Position numbers and translations under genes: made by a program. The notes under the pieces were generated by a model. It had not been told where the DNA came from. It ran no database searches and saw nothing but the letters and a program-made list of their open reading frames with translations. From positions 24,606-88,605 of the forward strand of contig CANQOK010000006.1 in the NCBI GenBank assembly GCA_947625465.1: a DNA stretch of 64,000 nucleotides. The letters are read 5' to 3'. The DNA comes from an uncultured Lachnospiraceae bacterium (GTDB lineage: Bacteria; Bacillota; Clostridia; Lachnospirales; Lachnospiraceae). Shown here piece by piece: positions 45,074 to 52,899 of this stretch (within the stretch, counting starts at the first letter, position 1; each line of letters starts with the position of its first letter).

Positions 45074-45393
45074 TCGATTTCCACCTCGCCGCAGTTATCG
45101 AGGTCTTCTTTTGTGATACCAAGTTCAGAATAAAGCTCGTCGCCCGAAACTGTTTTCGTGGGGTCAAACTTTTCCATTCTCTGCGTTGCAATAGCCATCA
45201 GCCTTGCGTCGTTCACTTCGTCCATCAGTCGAATATACTCATCCGGTGAAAGCAGAACACATTCGGCGGTATTATTTTTCATTACTACTTTTGCGCCGGA
45301 TTGCCTGACTTCCTCAAATATTTTTCCGGCCTGACCTCTGTTGAATAGCGAAATCGAAATCGTATCTCTGATAGCGCCTGTTACATTTGCCAC
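45070..45393 (-). CDS. Phd/YefM-family antitoxin
   Basis: A 107-residue antitoxin: SISLFNRGQAGKIFEEVRQSGAKVVMKNNTAECVLLSPDEYIRLMDE is the Phd/YefM DNA-binding fold, followed by an acidic C-terminal tail that wraps the toxin (EEDLDNCGEVEIE type). I chose the GTG at 45393, 8 bases after GGAGG; an earlier GTG is too close to that site. It should repress its own promoter in 45403-45560. Confidence 0.83.
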   Translation of the reverse strand: MANVTGAIRDTISISLFNRGQAGKIFEEVRQSGAKVVMKNNTAECVLLSPDEYIRLMDEVNDARLMAIATQRMEKFDPTKTVSGDELYSELGITKEDLDNCGEVEIE

Positions 45394-45559
45394 TATTCTC
45401 ACCTCCGCACATTCAGTATAACAAAATGCTTTCTAAACGTCAATAGATATATCGATAAATTCAACGATATTTTGCAAACAAATTTATCAGTAATAGTGTA
45501 TGCATTTTCTTTATCCAAGATTCATTCCATCAGTATTATTTGATAAAAAAGGCGCTGCG

Positions 45560-45592
45560 ATGAAGTTTGCGATTTGCCGCCAAAACGCAAAA
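45560..45592. repeat. 33-bp direct repeat, right copy
   Basis: Partner of 44604-44636 (two mismatches). It lies directly upstream of a terminator and about 170 bases upstream of the antitoxin start. Confidence 0.85.
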
Positions 45593-45596
45593 AACG

Positions 45597-45624
45597 CCCC
45601 CTGAAAGCATTGCTCTCAGAGGGG
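45597..45624 (-). terminator. Terminator after the 139-residue protein gene
   Basis: CCCCCTGAAAGC pairs with GCTCTCAGAGGGG around a short loop (45597-45624); the minus strand ends GCGTTTTTTGCG. Confidence 0.8.
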
Positions 45625-45643
45625 TTGCTTGATAAGCGGAAAG

Positions 45644-46063
45644 TTATGCAAACAAATCACTGCGAACCGTAATATATCCTTCATGTGTGGTTGTAAACAG
45701 AAGCGGCAATTCATTTTTGTCAAAAAAGGCAATGTCATTGATGCCGAAATCTGTTTCCGCCGCATTTTCTCCGAAGTCGGAAGTTCCACACTTACAGAAT
45801 GTTTCAAATTTCCGCAAATACCGAAAAAGTTCTTTGGAAGCGCTTATGGTATATACTTTGCTACTACTGGCGGATTTGGTTCCCCACCACTTGTTTTGCA
45901 CCTTGACGGATATAATAGTATCCCGAAACGATTCGATCAGTTCCGTATCATCTTCATCCACCAAAACATACTCGATATATTCGCACTTTGCTTCTAACAG
46001 CTTTATGACATAAAGATAATCCGCATGACGGTTTAACTTTCCCGTATAATCTAACAGCTTCAT
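45644..46063 (-). CDS. Unrecognised 139-residue protein next to toxin remnants
   Basis: The protein has mixed strands and helices: MKLLDYTGKLNRHADYLYVIKLLEAKCEYIEYVL at the start, then DDTELIESFRDTIISVKVQNKWWGTKS, and an EKFCKCGTSDFG-like cysteine pair. No family is recognised. Its ATG overlaps the stop of the truncated PIN gene by 4 bases, copying the antitoxin-toxin geometry, so it may be a toxin or partner whose original upstream gene was replaced by the duplication. Followed by a terminator. Confidence 0.6.
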   Translation of the reverse strand: MKLLDYTGKLNRHADYLYVIKLLEAKCEYIEYVLVDEDDTELIESFRDTIISVKVQNKWWGTKSASSSKVYTISASKELFRYLRKFETFCKCGTSDFGENAAETDFGINDIAFFDKNELPLLFTTTHEGYITVRSDLFA

Positions 46064-46260
46064 ATTGCCCCACGACTCCTGTGTTGCATAGCTATTTTTT
46101 CAAAAATCTGTTTTGCTTCTTCCTTAAAGCGTGGATTGGAAATCAATTCTGTATAAACAGCTTTTGGTATCTTTATCTCACCAAATAATTTTTCTATCAG
46201 ATTGAGTTGTCCTATTTTCATTAAGGGAATAATCGGTGTGGTATCAGATACTACTATCAT
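46060..46260 (-). pseudogene. Truncated DUF3368/PIN-type toxin (copy A)
   Basis: The first 51 residues (MIVVSDTTPIIPLMKIGQ ... RFKEEAKQI) are identical to the intact PIN gene at 46998-47492, then the sequence changes at 46105 and the frame ends after 15 foreign codons (FEKIAMQHRSRGAI). Only the first acidic residue of the PIN site (Asp6) remains, so it cannot be an active RNase. The foreign tail probably is the end of a gene that once preceded the 139-residue gene. Confidence 0.85.
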
Positions 46261-46648
46261 ACAGCTGCCTCTTTTGCCTCTTTTGTCTCTTTCAGTTGTT
46301 TCCAATACTGCACTTCATCTTCAATCTCCTGAATACTCTGGTCTAAATACGGCAGTCCCATCTGTTCATATAGATCAATCAGATCAGATTTACGGATTCC
46401 CAAAATTTCAGCAGCCTTCCCATGCGATATTGTCAGATCTTTTATATAGGGATATAAGAGCATCGCATTGCGCACTAATTCAGAATGTTCATCAGACGCA
46501 GAAATATAAGACACCATGTCGGCCGGCACCTGAATCTTGACATCTGTCATTGCCATATTATCACTTCCTTCCAACAACTAAGCAAACCGATTCCTATATT
46601 CCTATTATAATCAGATTCACAATTTCTTTCAATCATAAAATTGCAAAA
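46105..46648. repeat. 544-bp direct duplication, copy A (partner 47337-47880)
   Basis: Same orientation, offset 1232 bases. The part from 46105 to about 46556, which contains the antitoxin gene and the 5' part of the toxin gene, appears base-for-base identical. The upstream ~90 bases (46557-46648) carry about eight differences from copy B. Confidence 0.9.
46257..46556 (-). CDS. UPF0175-family antitoxin, copy A
   Basis: A 99-residue protein with the UPF0175 pattern: a ribbon-helix-like N-terminus (VKIQVPADMVSYI) and a helix-turn-helix-like SHGKAAEILGIRKSDLIDLYEQMGLPY, then an acidic tail rich in Glu/Lys. UPF0175 proteins pair with PIN (DUF3368) toxins. The protein is identical to copy B. The start at 46556 has AAGGAAG before it. 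Its partner toxin in this copy is truncated, so it is an orphan antitoxin that could still neutralise the copy B toxin. Confidence 0.85.
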   Translation of the reverse strand: MAMTDVKIQVPADMVSYISASDEHSELVRNAMLLYPYIKDLTISHGKAAEILGIRKSDLIDLYEQMGLPYLDQSIQEIEDEVQYWKQLKETKEAKEAAV

Positions 46649-46671
46649 GTTGTTTATCTGTCTTTTTTAAA

Positions 46672-46702
46672 AATGGGCAACCCCACTATGGGATTGCCCA
46701 TT
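46672..46702 (-). terminator. Terminator after the intact PIN gene region
   Basis: AATGGGCAA (46672-46680) pairs with TTGCCCATT (46694-46702), reinforced by CCCC/GGG; the minus strand continues TTTTTAAAAAAG. Same design as 44113-44143. Confidence 0.8.
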
Positions 46703-46997
46703 CCATCTAAGAAAATCTGCGATTTTTAGCCTCTGCACGTTTTCCTTGCATCGTTTGGTGTCAGATTGGTGTCACGGTGTCACTCATAAATCCTATAAAA
46801 CCCACATAAATACTGGCTTTATTTATCCAAAGTTTTCATCGTCGGGAGATTTAACACGTCGCTTAATAATGGTTTTTTATATCATCTTAACTCTATATAA
46901 CCCTGATTTTAGGCATTTCTGTTTTCCAACATTTTTTTATCTGTTCAAAAGTCTTTTCCTTCATTACATCATTTGTCACTAAATTGTCACTGATTTG
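46703..46997. other. 295 bp with GTGTCA-type repeats, no intact gene
   Basis: No gene with a start and family resemblance. Two clusters of short repeats are present: GGTGTCA at 46757, 46768 and 46776, and TTGTCACT at 46973, 46984 and 46995. On the minus strand a short open stretch near 46785-46705 (DTVTPI, one stop, HQTMQGKRAEAKNRR) resembles tails seen at the end of tyrosine integrases, but this is too short to call. Confidence 0.4.
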
Positions 46998-47002
46998 TCA
47001 CT
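46973..47002. repeat. Three 8-bp direct repeats at 11-bp spacing
   Basis: TTGTCACT at 46973-46980, 46984-46991 and 46995-47002, one per helical turn. The last overlaps the stop codon of the PIN-type gene. Such arrays are typical of integrase arm sites or iterons; which one is unknown. Confidence 0.7.
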
Positions 47003-47492
47003 GCTGAATAGATTCCAATAACTGCCGAAAAAGCCTGTCGCTGATATGCCTTCCATTTTCTCTTAACGCTTCAATGCAATCTATAATTTCCTGATAAGAC
47101 AGCATTTTCTCTTCATATGCAACCCGAAGCATACCAACAGTCCCCATCAAATGTAATCCCATCTGTCTGGCAACCTGACGGCCTTTATTTTCATCCATCA
47201 ATAGTAAATCTGCTCCACAGGAATCCGATAGTATAATCGCTTCGCTTTCTCCAAGATCTAGTCCTGTTGCGCGCCTTAACAATTCAACCGATTTTATATC
47301 TTCTACAATTGTATACCGGATAAATGCGCTGTCCTGAATCTGTTTTGCTTCTTCCTTAAAGCGTGGATTGGAAATCAATTCTGTATAAACAGCTTTTGGT
47401 ATCTTTATCTCACCAAATAATTTTTCTATCAGATTGAGTTGTCCTATTTTCATTAAGGGAATAATCGGTGTGGTATCAGATACTACTATCAT
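46998..47492 (-). CDS. DUF3368 PIN-like toxin, intact copy
   Basis: A 164-residue PIN-fold nuclease: Asp6 in VVSDTTPI, Glu in LGESEAIIL near 94, and Asp in LLMDENKGR near 110 give the metal-binding site expected of PIN RNases. The ATG at 47492 overlaps the UPF0175 stop (ATGA). C-terminal helices end ESIQQ. Together with UPF0175 this forms a type II toxin-antitoxin unit. The first 51 residues are duplicated in copy A. Confidence 0.85.
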   Translation of the reverse strand: MIVVSDTTPIIPLMKIGQLNLIEKLFGEIKIPKAVYTELISNPRFKEEAKQIQDSAFIRYTIVEDIKSVELLRRATGLDLGESEAIILSDSCGADLLLMDENKGRQVARQMGLHLMGTVGMLRVAYEEKMLSYQEIIDCIEALRENGRHISDRLFRQLLESIQQ

Positions 47493-47788
47493 ACAGCTGC
47501 CTCTTTTGCCTCTTTTGTCTCTTTCAGTTGTTTCCAATACTGCACTTCATCTTCAATCTCCTGAATACTCTGGTCTAAATACGGCAGTCCCATCTGTTCA
47601 TATAGATCAATCAGATCAGATTTACGGATTCCCAAAATTTCAGCAGCCTTCCCATGCGATATTGTCAGATCTTTTATATAGGGATATAAGAGCATCGCAT
47701 TGCGCACTAATTCAGAATGTTCATCAGACGCAGAAATATAAGACACCATGTCGGCCGGCACCTGAATCTTGACATCTGTCATTGCCAT
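47489..47788 (-). CDS. UPF0175-family antitoxin, copy B
   Basis: A 99-residue protein identical to copy A, upstream of the intact PIN toxin gene with a 4-base overlap. Start at 47788 after AAGGAAG. It likely binds its promoter in 47789-47880 as well as the toxin. Part of the 544-bp duplication. Confidence 0.87.
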   Translation of the reverse strand: MAMTDVKIQVPADMVSYISASDEHSELVRNAMLLYPYIKDLTISHGKAAEILGIRKSDLIDLYEQMGLPYLDQSIQEIEDEVQYWKQLKETKEAKEAAV

Positions 47789-47901
47789 ATTGTCACTTCC
47801 TTCCAGCAACTAAGCAAACCAATTCTTATACTTCTATTATAATCAGATTCACAACTTCTTTCAACCATAAAATTGCAAAAGTTATCTTTTGCTTATTCAT
47901 A

Positions 47902-48774
47902 CTACAGATTTTCCACTTTTAGGGTACTCCGGCGAAAAAGATAACAGTGGTCGCTTAACACTTCCGCATCCTTTACAGCTATTTTATTTACATATTTTAC
48001 TATCTGGTTCATCCCCTTTACTTCTTTCATCTCTTTTAACGGTAAGAGTAACGCTTCGTGAATGCTGCTGGGAATGATCACAACGTCAGATTGATTCCTT
48101 TCCGCAAATTCGTTCAGTACGGAGGTAAGCAGCATAAGTGCCGCGCCATAACGCATCTTTTTGTTCGTCATACAATAAAGCTGATTTTCTCCTTCCAGTT
48201 TTAAATCCTTAAGCACTTCTGTTATCTTCCAAATCTGACATTCCTCTTTTTTTAGATTTTCCATCGCTGCCTCCAGCAGACTTTCTTTTTGAATTTTCCA
48301 CTCTTCCAGCAGTTCTTCTGTTACATCTAAATTTATCCGGAATGAATCATCTTCTGTTCCTGGGATCACAACTGCAAACCAGATCTTCATATCCAGGAAA
48401 TCCATCTGCACACATTCTTCCGGCTTCTGGCTTCCCCCTTTCGATGCAGCCAGTCTCGGAAAAATGTAGTCTCTGGCTATGTTCCAGTCCTCTATAAGAT
48501 TCCTGACATTTGTAAAAGGCGGTACTTCCCGAATCAGGGCTCCTACGGTATTTCTGATCACTTTATCCAGCTCATCTTTCATGTTCTGACTGCATATCTG
48601 TCTTAAGTTACTGATCATGATAACCTTAAGTTCTCCGCTCCTCTCATTCAGGGCAGACAGCCTTATGGTAACATTATCATCTTTTTCTATTTTAAAAAAT
48701 ATCAAATGGTAACTTCCGTCCGACTGTTCCCGCAGTTCTTCTTCAAACCGTTTTGCAAATTCTTTATATTCCAT
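47902..48774 (-). CDS. DUF5688 family protein
   Basis: A 290-residue protein of the DUF5688 type, common in Lachnospiraceae accessory DNA. The C-terminal half is characteristic: LYCMTNKKMRYGAALMLL, then VVIIPSSIHEALLLPL near 240-255, and a final AEVLSDHCYLFRR. The N-terminus has the expected MEYKEFAKRFEEELRE. The biochemical role is unknown. It lies 20 bases downstream of recT on the same strand, so it belongs to the recT-YqaJ-DUF932 transcription unit. Confidence 0.75.
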   Translation of the reverse strand: MEYKEFAKRFEEELREQSDGSYHLIFFKIEKDDNVTIRLSALNERSGELKVIMISNLRQICSQNMKDELDKVIRNTVGALIREVPPFTNVRNLIEDWNIARDYIFPRLAASKGGSQKPEECVQMDFLDMKIWFAVVIPGTEDDSFRINLDVTEELLEEWKIQKESLLEAAMENLKKEECQIWKITEVLKDLKLEGENQLYCMTNKKMRYGAALMLLTSVLNEFAERNQSDVVIIPSSIHEALLLPLKEMKEVKGMNQIVKYVNKIAVKDAEVLSDHCYLFRRSTLKVENL

Positions 48775-48794
48775 GACTGTATCCTCCTTGTTGT

Positions 48795-49589
48795 TTACGC
48801 TGCCGGAGTCCCTTCTTCCAGTTCAATCGCCTCTCCCTGAACCTCCGTCATATCTATTGCAATTTCCTTCTTTATCGTTTCATCTGTTTCCATTGCCCTG
48901 TGAAGATCTGTTCTGATCGGGGCAAATTTCAGCACCCGTTTCAGGACAGTTTTCTTAGCCATATCATGAAAATTACTTTTCCATGGACTGTAAGCAGAGT
49001 CATAGGCTTTCGAGTATTCCTTAGCGTGCAGTTCTATATCTTCCCTGCTCATGACTTCAAAACCATATCCTCCATTGGTAAGCTTAAACAATGCATAATA
49101 TATAATGACATCTCCCCGGTCATGTACTGCCGGGCGGTGGTACAGTCTGGAATCCAGCCCCAGTTCATATAAAAATTCGTCATTTTCATATACTGCCTGT
49201 GCCTGAATCATCTGTACCTGCGGATTTCGGAATGCAAGATCCATCATTCCCCGATAGCCGATCTGGAACTGGCATTCCAATACGCCTTTGTTCTTAAATG
49301 GAATCAGGTATGCCTGTCCCAGCGGTGTATTCGGTTCCAGTCCCAGCTGGGCTGCGTTCATCAGTGCCGCTAAAAAGCTGATCGGCGTACACTCATTCAG
49401 TTTGGGCGTTGTATTCAGTGCGGATAACGCCATCCGTGTAAACCGCTCCGGTGTGATCACCTGCGGCAACGCACGTTTGATCTCCGGCTCCATTGCTTTT
49501 ATCATATCTTTAATGCTCATTGTCTTTGTCAGACGTACTTCTCCATTTGCGGCGCCCGCCTTTGCCGCAAGTGCTTCTTTGATTTCCAT
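48795..49589 (-). CDS. recT: RecT-family single-strand annealing protein
   Basis: A 264-residue phage-type recombinase of the RecT/Bet family: LPQVITPERFTRMALSAL near 38-56, CTPISFLAALMNAAQLGLEPN near 66-86, GQAYLIPFKNKG and QFQIGYRGMMDLAFRNP near 107-123. RecT anneals complementary single strands and works with an exonuclease, here the YqaJ-type nuclease gene directly upstream (17 bases). A Glu-rich C-terminal tail. Indicates phage or integrative-element ancestry for this region. Confidence 0.93.
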   Translation of the reverse strand: MEIKEALAAKAGAANGEVRLTKTMSIKDMIKAMEPEIKRALPQVITPERFTRMALSALNTTPKLNECTPISFLAALMNAAQLGLEPNTPLGQAYLIPFKNKGVLECQFQIGYRGMMDLAFRNPQVQMIQAQAVYENDEFLYELGLDSRLYHRPAVHDRGDVIIYYALFKLTNGGYGFEVMSREDIELHAKEYSKAYDSAYSPWKSNFHDMAKKTVLKRVLKFAPIRTDLHRAMETDETIKKEIAIDMTEVQGEAIELEEGTPAA

Positions 49590-49606
49590 AATTATTTCTG
49601 CCTCCT

Positions 49607-50539
49607 TTACGCTATTTCTTTGATCGTCAGCCTACGGCTGCTATTTTTAACTGCAAATTTCTGATATACCTCCGGTTCCTCTTTTTTCAGGCGGGTGGTA
49701 TCCAGTCTGGAAGATACCACGTTTTTCCACAGAATACTGTATTTTTCATTCTGGGCCGCTTCGGAATCCCCCAGATACATTTGCAGTTCCTGCTCAATCT
49801 GTGATTTTTCCATTTCCAGTTTTTTCATAAGCTCCAACACTTCCTTTCTGCGTTCCAGTCTTTCATCAAACCCATACAGCGGAATAGGTGCGCTCTTTTC
49901 CGCCTCCGGGAACGCCTGTCTGATCCACCGGTCCGACGCCTCCGAGCCGTCCGGAGCCGGCGGAATCCGTTTCATAACATGATTCTCCCAGAAATCCTTT
50001 TCTATCGTCCTCAGATTCATGATCATTTCCTCATCCCGTTCAATCTGCCGCCAGATAAACTGTTTTCCAAATATAAGCGCGGCAATATAAAAGCAATCCA
50101 GATCAAGAACTGCCATATAATGGTAACACTGTATCATGTAGTGGGGCGGGATCTGTCCGTCCTTCCACTGATCCGCATTATAAAGATTTACCGTCTTGCA
50201 TTCAAGCCCCGCTCTTTCTCCCACTATCATCCGGTCTACATCCGCGATCATGAACGGATATTGTTCATTTCTGTATAAAGCATTTGCCCGCCTGACTTTT
50301 TTCCCGGTTTCTTCCATAAACCGCTTTGCGACATAATCCTCAAAATCTCTTCCCTGCCGGAGCGCTTCATTATCATAATCTGAAATCTCATCCGATGTTT
50401 TGTCGGCATATACCTGCATAGCCCCTGAATAGGGGTTCAGACCGCAGACAACTCCTGCATCCGAACCCCCGATTCCGGTTTTCCGTTTCTTTAGCCATTC
50501 CTGACGGGGCAGCCCAACCGTTGATATGATCTTTTCCAT
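49607..50539 (-). CDS. YqaJ-type viral exonuclease
   Basis: A 310-residue lambda-exonuclease-like (YqaJ) nuclease: GIGGSDAGVVCGLNPY near 22-37, ALRQGRDFEDYVAKRF near 58-73, and the active-site strands FMIADVDRMI and AGLECKTVN (Asp, then Glu-x-Lys) near 100-125, plus PPHYMIQCYHYMAV. It degrades one strand of duplex DNA to feed RecT. The start at 50539 follows GGAG; an earlier ATG lacks one. C-terminal coiled-coil helix near 230-260. Confidence 0.9.
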   Translation of the reverse strand: MEKIISTVGLPRQEWLKKRKTGIGGSDAGVVCGLNPYSGAMQVYADKTSDEISDYDNEALRQGRDFEDYVAKRFMEETGKKVRRANALYRNEQYPFMIADVDRMIVGERAGLECKTVNLYNADQWKDGQIPPHYMIQCYHYMAVLDLDCFYIAALIFGKQFIWRQIERDEEMIMNLRTIEKDFWENHVMKRIPPAPDGSEASDRWIRQAFPEAEKSAPIPLYGFDERLERRKEVLELMKKLEMEKSQIEQELQMYLGDSEAAQNEKYSILWKNVVSSRLDTTRLKKEEPEVYQKFAVKNSSRRLTIKEIA

Positions 50540-50550
50540 TCCGCTGTCTC

Positions 50551-51483
50551 CTATGCCGCACAAACCATCTGGTACGCCCTGTCGATCAGGGGATTCCCGT
50601 CTATTGTTCTTGCGAACAGGTTTTCTCTGTAATTAGCAGTCCGGCGCAGCGGCTCTGCATGGGTGGCAAAATCAGATACCGCATTGATAAAGCGGTATGC
50701 GTTTCGTCCTACATCCTGCAGATCAGGCGCATCAAAATACCGCATTTTCAGATTGTTGCGAAGCCGTTCGATATTTTTCTTCTGCTGCGGTGTGCTGTTT
50801 TCCTCGGCAGGAAGCAGCTGGCTGATAAACTCCATGACCTGTTTATCACTCATCTCCTTTTTCCGGAGCCTTTCAAATTCCCCGCCAAGTGCCTCCATAT
50901 AAGCGTCAGCCATAAACAGGGTATTTTGTGCCTCCTGCATTTTTCCCCGGATATCCCCGGTATGGATCATAGACCATGACCGTTTTGCTGTAGCCAGCGC
51001 AAGATTCAGCGTGTTGCTGCATACCACACGGACCGGCGTAAGAGCCACTTTGATCGCTCCCGATCCGTCATGGGTATTGCAGAATAACAGGTAAGGACTG
51101 ATCCGTTCCCCAAAGATAATGTACTCATGCGGCATCCGGGCCAGCATCCAGACTTTTTTCCCTCCCATCAGAGAACCTGCTGTCTCATAGCGCACACCCT
51201 GTCCTAACAGTTCATCCGTAAACGCAAACGCTTCATCATTCTGGATAACTTTGTACCGATCCGTAACCACACCAAGTACACGGCGATCCGAATCCCTCAC
51301 ATTTGCCTTATACCCTTCGATCAGCTCATTCGTATCCGTGTAAATAGGCTCCTGCAAAACAGTCCAGTCAAGTCCTGCCAGTTCCAGTGCTTCCCGTGAT
51401 GATGGAGCCTGTACTACACAGGTTCCCAATCCATGCCACGGTTTCTTTCTTGTGTAAAACATACTTTCAACTTCTGCTGCCAT
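50551..51483 (-). CDS. DUF932 phage/plasmid-like protein
   Basis: A 310-residue DUF932 (TIGR03299) protein: FYTRKKPWHGLGTCV near 8-22, DSDRRVLGVVTDRYKVIQN near 55-73, a SPYLLFCNTHDGSGAIKVALTPVRVVCSNTLNLAL core near 118-150. This family is widespread in phages, plasmids and integrative elements, with no proven function, often beside RecT genes as here. ATG at 51483 after AAGGAGGG. Confidence 0.88.
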   Translation of the reverse strand: MAAEVESMFYTRKKPWHGLGTCVVQAPSSREALELAGLDWTVLQEPIYTDTNELIEGYKANVRDSDRRVLGVVTDRYKVIQNDEAFAFTDELLGQGVRYETAGSLMGGKKVWMLARMPHEYIIFGERISPYLLFCNTHDGSGAIKVALTPVRVVCSNTLNLALATAKRSWSMIHTGDIRGKMQEAQNTLFMADAYMEALGGEFERLRKKEMSDKQVMEFISQLLPAEENSTPQQKKNIERLRNNLKMRYFDAPDLQDVGRNAYRFINAVSDFATHAEPLRRTANYRENLFARTIDGNPLIDRAYQMVCAA

Positions 51484-51517
51484 AATTTTTCCCTCCTTTT
51501 CTTTTCTCCGTCCCTTC

Positions 51518-51604
51518 CTAATCTTGGGAATCGGAATCATGGGTTAGCAGTTCTTCAACGACAACTGCCACGCATCCGATGATCGCCATTATAATTTTTC
51601 CCAT
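51518..51604 (-). CDS. Possible 28-residue membrane peptide
   Basis: ATG at 51604, stop at 51518. Reads MGKIIMAIIGCVAVVVEELL then THDSDSQD: a single hydrophobic helix with an acidic tail. AGGAGG lies about 11 bases upstream, longer than ideal. It ends 34 bases before the DUF932 start, inside a transcribed leader. Short, so only tentative; a leader peptide is an alternative. Confidence 0.4.
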   Translation of the reverse strand: MGKIIMAIIGCVAVVVEELLTHDSDSQD

Positions 51605-51672
51605 CGGCAGTAATCGCCTCCTCTCTGTGCTATTCTCTGTGCCTAAAAGCGCACCGGGCGCAGAAAATAAAG

Positions 51673-51698
51673 AGGCAGAACCCACATGGATTCTGCCT
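51673..51698 (-). terminator. Terminator after the repeat-containing protein gene
   Basis: AGGCAGAA (51673-51680) pairs with TTCTGCCT (51691-51698); the minus strand continues CTTTATTTTC. Confidence 0.65.
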
Positions 51699-51797
51699 TA
51701 AAGCTTTACTTCACTATTATAATATGTAATTGTTGTTTCGGAGATTTACACTTTGCGATCATCTCTTAATTGTATGGCTTTTTTACATCCGGCCAAC

Positions 51798-52709
51798 TCA
51801 GTTTTTATCCTGATTAACCTCCTGAATTTCATGGTACATCTGCATTATTTTATTCGCAGTCGTATACTGCTTAACGGTAATCTCAGGATGATCCATTGCA
51901 AGTGACTCAAGCGAATCATATTTGGCGCATATTTTTACCGTCTCAAGAACTTCTTTCGGATTATCGAATCCCATAATGACCGCTATCGCGATTATATATA
52001 AATCCGACTCATCTGTATTGGAGTTTCCGGATTCATCACAATTTCCATATAAGTCGATTAAAGTTTCGTTAAACGTGTCTATCTTTTTGTCTGTTATAGC
52101 ATTTTGATCCATGAAAGGTTTCAATGTCTTAGTCTCTTCATCTGTCACCACACCATTGTTAATGTCTGATTCTTCATCTGAACTATCATTTTTCAATATA
52201 TCAGCGGATACTTTAGCTTGACACTTATCTGGATTTTTAGTTTCCCATTCTTTAACCATCGCAAATGCATTCACTGCAGCGTTATACTGTTCTCTAGTAA
52301 TTTCCGGATGCTCAAGAGAAAGTGATTCAAATGATGTATATTGCTTTACAATACTTCCAATTTTATAAATCTCGATTGGATTCTTGATGCCTGATAAAAT
52401 AAGTGCACTGATTACATATATATCTGACTCTGTAAAGTTGCTATTATTGGGGGATACATCATACTCATCAGCCATCGCAGATATTGCGTCAGCAATTTCA
52501 AGTTGTATATTGTCCGGTATTTCAGTTATGTGAGAAAACCCAGCAAATTTCATAAATATATCAAATATCCATGTAACATCCGTTGAGTCTTTTTCTGCAG
52601 ATGGATCAGGCTGTTGTTTTGACGGCTGACTAGCATTGTTGTGATGGTCTGAACCCATTAAAGATAAACTGAGGGCAATATTGTTGAATAAGTTTTCAAA
52701 AAAGAACAT
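51798..52709 (-). CDS. Unrecognised acidic protein with two internal repeats
   Basis: A 303-residue protein. The N-terminal 20 residues are hydrophobic (MFFFENLFNNIALSLSLMG) but without a signal peptide pattern. Two related blocks of about 65 residues follow, near 92-155 and 235-298: each has SD(I/L)Y(V/I)I, then NP.E(I/V), a Y.S(F/L)ESL..(E/D)HPEIT motif and QY..A. They are separated by a low-complexity acidic linker. No known domain. It lies 190 bases downstream of the immunity gene of the toxin operon, with a T-rich gap, so it may be a separate unit. A GGAGG precedes the ATG. Confidence 0.65.
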   Translation of the reverse strand: MFFFENLFNNIALSLSLMGSDHHNNASQPSKQQPDPSAEKDSTDVTWIFDIFMKFAGFSHITEIPDNIQLEIADAISAMADEYDVSPNNSNFTESDIYVISALILSGIKNPIEIYKIGSIVKQYTSFESLSLEHPEITREQYNAAVNAFAMVKEWETKNPDKCQAKVSADILKNDSSDEESDINNGVVTDEETKTLKPFMDQNAITDKKIDTFNETLIDLYGNCDESGNSNTDESDLYIIAIAVIMGFDNPKEVLETVKICAKYDSLESLAMDHPEITVKQYTTANKIMQMYHEIQEVNQDKN

Positions 52710-52899
52710 ATTAAATTCCTCCTTAGTATAAATATATTTTTAATTAAGCATACATCTTATTCATTTTTATAATATATAATTGATATTAGCAAATTTTACA
52801 GGTGCCTGTTCATTTGCTCCATTTCATTCAATATTTTTGCAGATTTAAGTTTAACGTATTATATAAATAAACTCGCTTTTTGAATAGGCATACAAATAA

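Noticed and set aside
46703..46800. Tyrosine integrase C-terminal remnant
   Set aside because: About 25 codons with an internal stop resemble integrase tails, but the match is from memory and too short; kept only as supporting context.
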